Positions 60,620 through 64,000 of a stretch of 64,000 nucleotides of DNA are shown piece after piece. Location of the stretch: the NCBI GenBank assembly GCA_945881865.1, contig CAMCVK010000002.1:360552-424551 (forward strand), given 5' to 3'. The notes under the pieces were generated by a model. That model saw nothing but the letters and a program-made list of their open reading frames with translations, was not told where the DNA came from and made no database searches. How positions within the stretch are numbered: position 1 is the first letter of the stretch; each line of letters opens with the position of its first letter. The stretch comes from Fimbriimonas ginsengisoli Gsoil 348 (lineage in GTDB: Bacteria > Armatimonadota > Fimbriimonadia > Fimbriimonadales > Fimbriimonadaceae). A program made the position numbers and the translations under genes.

Positions 60620-60702
60620 TGCTCTACATCATCGTCGGCGTCATCGCGACGCTCCTCCTCGCCTACCTCTTTTTCGCTTTGCTTAAGCCGGAGCTGTTTT
60701 AA
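60619..60702 (+). CDS. kdpF: K+-transporting ATPase subunit F
   Basis: A 27-residue single-helix peptide (LYIIVGVIATLLLAYLFFAL then KPELF) stabilising the KdpFABC complex in the inner membrane. Too short for typical ORF finding but fits family length and position exactly. Start and stop codons overlap the neighbours (TGATG and TAATG). Confidence 0.85.
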   Translation: MLYIIVGVIATLLLAYLFFALLKPELF

Positions 60703-62444
60703 TGGGCTGGCTACAAGTCGTTCTCTACTTCGTCGTCTTGTTGCTGTGCGCCAAGCCGCTCGGCCTTTACATGGCGAAGGTGCTGGAAGGGCAATCGACA
60801 TTCCTTTCGCGCCTGCTCTCGCCCGTCGAGAAGCTCATCTACCGCCTTTCGGGCGTAAAGCCAGAAACCGAGCAAGGTTGGAAGACCTACGCGACGGCGG
60901 CGATCCTGTTCAACGTCGTCGGGCTATTCGCCGTCTACGCGTTGCAGCGGCTGCAGGGAATGTTGCCGCTCAACCCGGCCGAGATGGCAGGAGTCTCGGT
61001 CGACTCCTCGTTCAGCACCGCCTCTAGCTTCGCGACCAACACCAATTGGCAGGGCTACGGCGGCGAGTCGACGATGAGCTACCTAACCCAGATGGTGGCC
61101 CTCGGCGTTCAGAACTTCGTCAGCGCTGCAACGGGAATCGCGGTGATCGCAGCGCTGATTCGCGGCTTGCGCGCCAAAGAGATGAACACGATCGGCAACT
61201 TTTGGGCCGACCTCACCCGATCGACGCTTTACATCTTGGTTCCGCTGTCCATCGTATTCGCCGTAATCTTCGTGAGCAATGGAGTCGTTCAAACCTTCGA
61301 GCCATATACGACCGCCCAGCTGGTTCAGGCAACGAAGGACGGCGACGGAAAGGCAATCACGGAGCAGACCATTGCGGTCGGTCCGGCGGCTTCGCAAATC
61401 GCGATTAAGCAGCTTGGAACCAACGGCGGCGGCTTCTTCAACGTCAACTCGGCACACCCGCTGGAAAACCCAACTCCGCTCACGAACTTCCTCTTGGTAC
61501 TGGCCATCTTGCTCATTCCGGCGGCCCTCTGCGTCACTTTCGGAGAGATGGTGAAAGACCGTCGTCAGGGCTGGGCGATTCTCGCCGCCATGACGCTGCT
61601 CTTTGCGCTCTTCACCGTTCCTTGCGTCATCGCCGAGCAGTCCGGAAACCCGGCGTTCGCCAAGCTGGGGCTTACGACCACCGCGAACTGGGAAGGCAAG
61701 GAGACGCGGTTTGGAATCGAAAACTCAGCGCTTTGGGCCACGGTCACCACGGCGGCCAGCAACGGCTCGGTCAACTCAATGCACGACTCGTACACGCCGA
61801 TCGGCGGCATGATGCCAATGGTGCTGATGCAACTCGGCGAAGTCGTCTTCGGCGGCGTCGGCTCCGGTCTCTACGGAATGCTGGTCTTCGCCATCGTAAC
61901 GGTCTTCGTCGCCGGCCTCATGGTGGGTCGAACGCCCGAGTACATGGGCAAGAAGATCCAGGCCTTCGAAATGAAGATGGCCTCGCTGGTGATCTTGATC
62001 CCCTGCGCGGTCGTGCTGATCTGCACGGCGCTCAGCCTGGTTTGGCCATCGGCCACCGCCGGAACGAGCGAAGGCGTGAAGGGCATGGCAAACACGGGTC
62101 CGCACGGATTCAGCGAACTGCTCTACAACTACTCATCGATGGGGAACAACAACGGGTCCGCCTTCGGTGGCTACTCGGCCAACGTTCCCTTCCACAACAT
62201 TCTCGGCGGAATCGCCATGTGGCTCTCGCGGTTCTGGCTTCTGGTTCCTGTTCTTGCCCTGGCCGGATCGCTGGCCCGAAAGAAGGTGGTTCCGGTTGGA
62301 CCGGGCACGCTGCCGACCCATAACCCTCTCTTCGTCGCGATGCTTTGCTTCATCGTGCTTCTCGTTGCTGGGCTGACTTTCATCCCCGCCCTCGCTCTCG
62401 GCCCCGGAATCGAGGCCTTGCGAATGGCCGGAGGTGCCCTCTAA
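60702..62444 (+). CDS. kdpA: K+-transporting ATPase subunit A
   Basis: Potassium-selective channel-like subunit of the high-affinity Kdp pump, 580 residues, about ten membrane helices. The four pore loops are recognisable: [57 protein letters not shown] and [13 protein letters not shown]. Coupled to kdpF upstream and kdpB downstream by TAATG overlaps. Confidence 0.96.
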   Translation: MGWLQVVLYFVVLLLCAKPLGLYMAKVLEGQSTFLSRLLSPVEKLIYRLSGVKPETEQGWKTYATAAILFNVVGLFAVYALQRLQGMLPLNPAEMAGVSVDSSFSTASSFATNTNWQGYGGESTMSYLTQMVALGVQNFVSAATGIAVIAALIRGLRAKEMNTIGNFWADLTRSTLYILVPLSIVFAVIFVSNGVVQTFEPYTTAQLVQATKDGDGKAITEQTIAVGPAASQIAIKQLGTNGGGFFNVNSAHPLENPTPLTNFLLVLAILLIPAALCVTFGEMVKDRRQGWAILAAMTLLFALFTVPCVIAEQSGNPAFAKLGLTTTANWEGKETRFGIENSALWATVTTAASNGSVNSMHDSYTPIGGMMPMVLMQLGEVVFGGVGSGLYGMLVFAIVTVFVAGLMVGRTPEYMGKKIQAFEMKMASLVILIPCAVVLICTALSLVWPSATAGTSEGVKGMANTGPHGFSELLYNYSSMGNNNGSAFGGYSANVPFHNILGGIAMWLSRFWLLVPVLALAGSLARKKVVPVGPGTLPTHNPLFVAMLCFIVLLVAGLTFIPALALGPGIEALRMAGGAL

Positions 62445-64000
62445 TGTCAAAAGTATCACAACCGCTCTTCGACAAATCGCTGCTCAACCGCGCCATCGGC
62501 GACTCGTTCCGCAAGCTCGACCCGCGCATTCAGCTCCGCAACCCGGTGATGTTCATCGTGTTCGTGGGGTCGATCCTCACGACCGGCCTCGGGTTTCAGG
62601 CTCTCGCCGGTCAGGGCGAAGCCTCCCCGGGGTTCATCTTCATGATCTCGCTGTGGCTGTGGTTCACCGTGCTCTTCGCCAACTTTGCCGAGGCGATGGC
62701 AGAAGGGCGCGGCAAGGCCCAGGCCGACGCGTTGAAGGCGGCAAAGAAGGACGTCCCAGCGAAGAAGCTGGCGTCAAAAACCGACCACGCCAATTTTACG
62801 GCGGCGTCGGCCTCTGACCTTCGGAAAGGTGACATCGTTTTGGTCTCGGCGGGAGACTTCGTGCCGGGCGACGGCGACGTCATCGAAGGCGTCGCGACGG
62901 TGGACGAGAGCGCCATCACCGGCGAATCGGCTCCGGTCATCCGTGAATCGGGCGGAGACCGAAGTGCCGTAACCGGCGGAACCCGCGTGCTTAGCGACTG
63001 GATCGTGGTCGAAATCAGCGCGAATCCCGGCGAGAGCTTCCTGGACCGCATGATCTCGATGGTCGAAGGCGCAAAGCGCCAAAAGACGCCGAACGAGATT
63101 GCGCTGAACATCTTGCTGGCGGCAATGACGATCATCTTCTTGCTCGCCTGCGCCACGCTCCTTCCGTTCTCCATGTACGCGGTTGCCAGCGAAGGAAAGG
63201 GCAGCCCGATTTCAGTCACCGTCCTGGTTGCGCTGCTGGTTTGTCTGATCCCGACGACAATCGGCGGGTTGCTGAGTGCCATCGGAATCGCCGGTATGGA
63301 TCGGTTGCTTCGAAAGAACGTGATCGCCACCAGCGGTCGCGCCGTGGAAGCCGCCGGCGACGTGGACGTGCTGCTGCTCGACAAGACCGGAACGATCACC
63401 CTCGGCAACCGCCAGGCGGTCGAGTTCTTCCCTGCTCCCGGCGTTTCTGCCGAGGAAATGGCGGATCGTGCGCAGGCCGCAAGTCTTGCCGACGAGACAC
63501 CGGAAGGCCGCAGCATCGTCGTTTTGGCAAAGGAGCGCTACGCCCTTCGCGGACGCGAAGTTCGCGGCGAGCACTTCGTGCCGTTCACCGCCCAAACCCG
63601 AATGTCGGGCGTGGATGTCGACGGAGTCAGCATCCGAAAGGGTGCCCAAGACGCGGTTCGCCGCTGGGTTGAGAGCCGGGGCGGAACGTTTCCGCCGGAA
63701 GTTCAGGCAAAGGTTGACGAAATCGGCAAGGCCGGCGGAACTCCGCTGGTTGTCGTCGAGGACAGCCGAGTTCTGGGCTGTATCTACCTAAAGGACATTG
63801 TGAAAGGCGGCATCAAGGAGCGGTTTGGCGAGCTCCGAAAGATGGGCATCCGCACGGTGATGATCACCGGCGACAACCCGCTGACCGCCGCCGCGATCGC
63901 CGCCGAATCCGGCGTGGATGACTTCCTTGCGGAAGCGACTCCGGAGGCAAAGCTGAAGCTCATCAAGGAGTATCAGCAGGGCGGGCGACTCGTTGCCATG
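62444..64000 (+). CDS. kdpB: K+-transporting ATPase subunit B (cut by window edge)
   Basis: P-type ATPase subunit that powers K+ import; 519 residues visible out of about 680. The start ATG overlaps the kdpA stop. Visible parts: first membrane helices with [18 protein letters not shown], actuator TGES, and the phosphorylation site DKTGTIT near residue 313, with the nucleotide domain following. The C-terminal part is beyond the window. kdpC and kdpDE are expected downstream. Confidence 0.95.
   Translation, partial: MSKVSQPLFDKSLLNRAIGDSFRKLDPRIQLRNPVMFIVFVGSILTTGLGFQALAGQGEASPGFIFMISLWLWFTVLFANFAEAMAEGRGKAQADALKAAKKDVPAKKLASKTDHANFTAASASDLRKGDIVLVSAGDFVPGDGDVIEGVATVDESAITGESAPVIRESGGDRSAVTGGTRVLSDWIVVEISANPGESFLDRMISMVEGAKRQKTPNEIALNILLAAMTIIFLLACATLLPFSMYAVASEGKGSPISVTVLVALLVCLIPTTIGGLLSAIGIAGMDRLLRKNVIATSGRAVEAAGDVDVLLLDKTGTITLGNRQAVEFFPAPGVSAEEMADRAQAASLADETPEGRSIVVLAKERYALRGREVRGEHFVPFTAQTRMSGVDVDGVSIRKGAQDAVRRWVESRGGTFPPEVQAKVDEIGKAGGTPLVVVEDSRVLGCIYLKDIVKGGIKERFGELRKMGIRTVMITGDNPLTAAAIAAESGVDDFLAEATPEAKLKLIKEYQQGGRLVAM

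Noticed and set aside
1..64000. CRISPR arrays, insertion sequences or rRNA genes
   Set aside because: No regular direct-repeat/spacer structure, no transposase-like ORF and no rRNA sequence was seen.

Overview
The window is a gene-dense, GC-rich bacterial chromosome segment with about 54 genes. Support for a free-living diderm bacterium: several lipoproteins, a PEP-CTERM surface protein, complex I subunits, two GH2 glycosidases, secreted WD40 and TPR proteins, and tandem RNA/DNA features interpretable with bacterial rules. The mix (PEP-CTERM, prepilin-like protein, PhyH/AraC pair, LacI-type sensor, separated nuoG) is what I would expect of an Armatimonadota (Fimbriimonadia-like) genome, but this assignment is inference and no rRNA is present to settle it.

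Layout. 1-5.5 kb: ftsH (truncated by the window edge) and tilS, mgtE, small envelope proteins. 5.6-12.6 kb: acs, a DsbA-like/RibD-like fusion, a GNAT acetyltransferase, an FtsX-type ABC exporter pair, and a LacI-type sensor without a DNA-binding domain. 12.8-15.5 kb: a frameshifted flavin-dependent halogenase-like gene and a membrane-anchored speD with a strong promoter and long leader. 15.5-30.5 kb: beta-mannosidase, TerB-like protein, GDPD, PEP-CTERM protein, nuoG, DUF2750 and prepilin-like genes, WD40 protein, second GH2, an AT-richer AlbA_2/Schlafen-like gene, fumC. 30.5-36 kb: a minus-strand, translationally coupled block of enoyl-CoA hydratase, biotin carboxylase, DUF3142 lipoprotein and TPR protein. 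36.5-44 kb: nuoHJKLMN (no nuoI). 44-47 kb: rpsO-pnp with an RGG-tailed PNPase. 47-54.6 kb: small membrane/helical proteins, divergent PhyH/AraC pair, a terminator-ended structured RNA region, gpsA, an aminotransferase, and a coupled GyrI-like/GH18/GT2 block.

54.67-59.1 kb starts with tRNA-Val(GAC) and is the least conventional part: an AT-richer secreted coiled-coil gene I do not recognise, a beta-propeller-like gene, a palindromic repeat cluster and a small zinc-ribbon membrane protein. It ends in a hairpin-rich leader with an intrinsic terminator just before rtcB. The window closes with kdp: a tiny membrane ORF, kdpF, kdpA and the first two thirds of kdpB, preceded by 11-bp tandem repeats typical of OmpR-family (KdpE-like) sites.

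Two genome-wide habits show up. Ten of twelve convergent gene pairs end within a few bases of each other, five of the visible ones by a 4-bp stop/stop overlap, and the only two with room between them carry intrinsic terminators. Several genes have a -10-like box 6-8 bases from the start codon and no Shine-Dalgarno, suggesting leaderless mRNAs.
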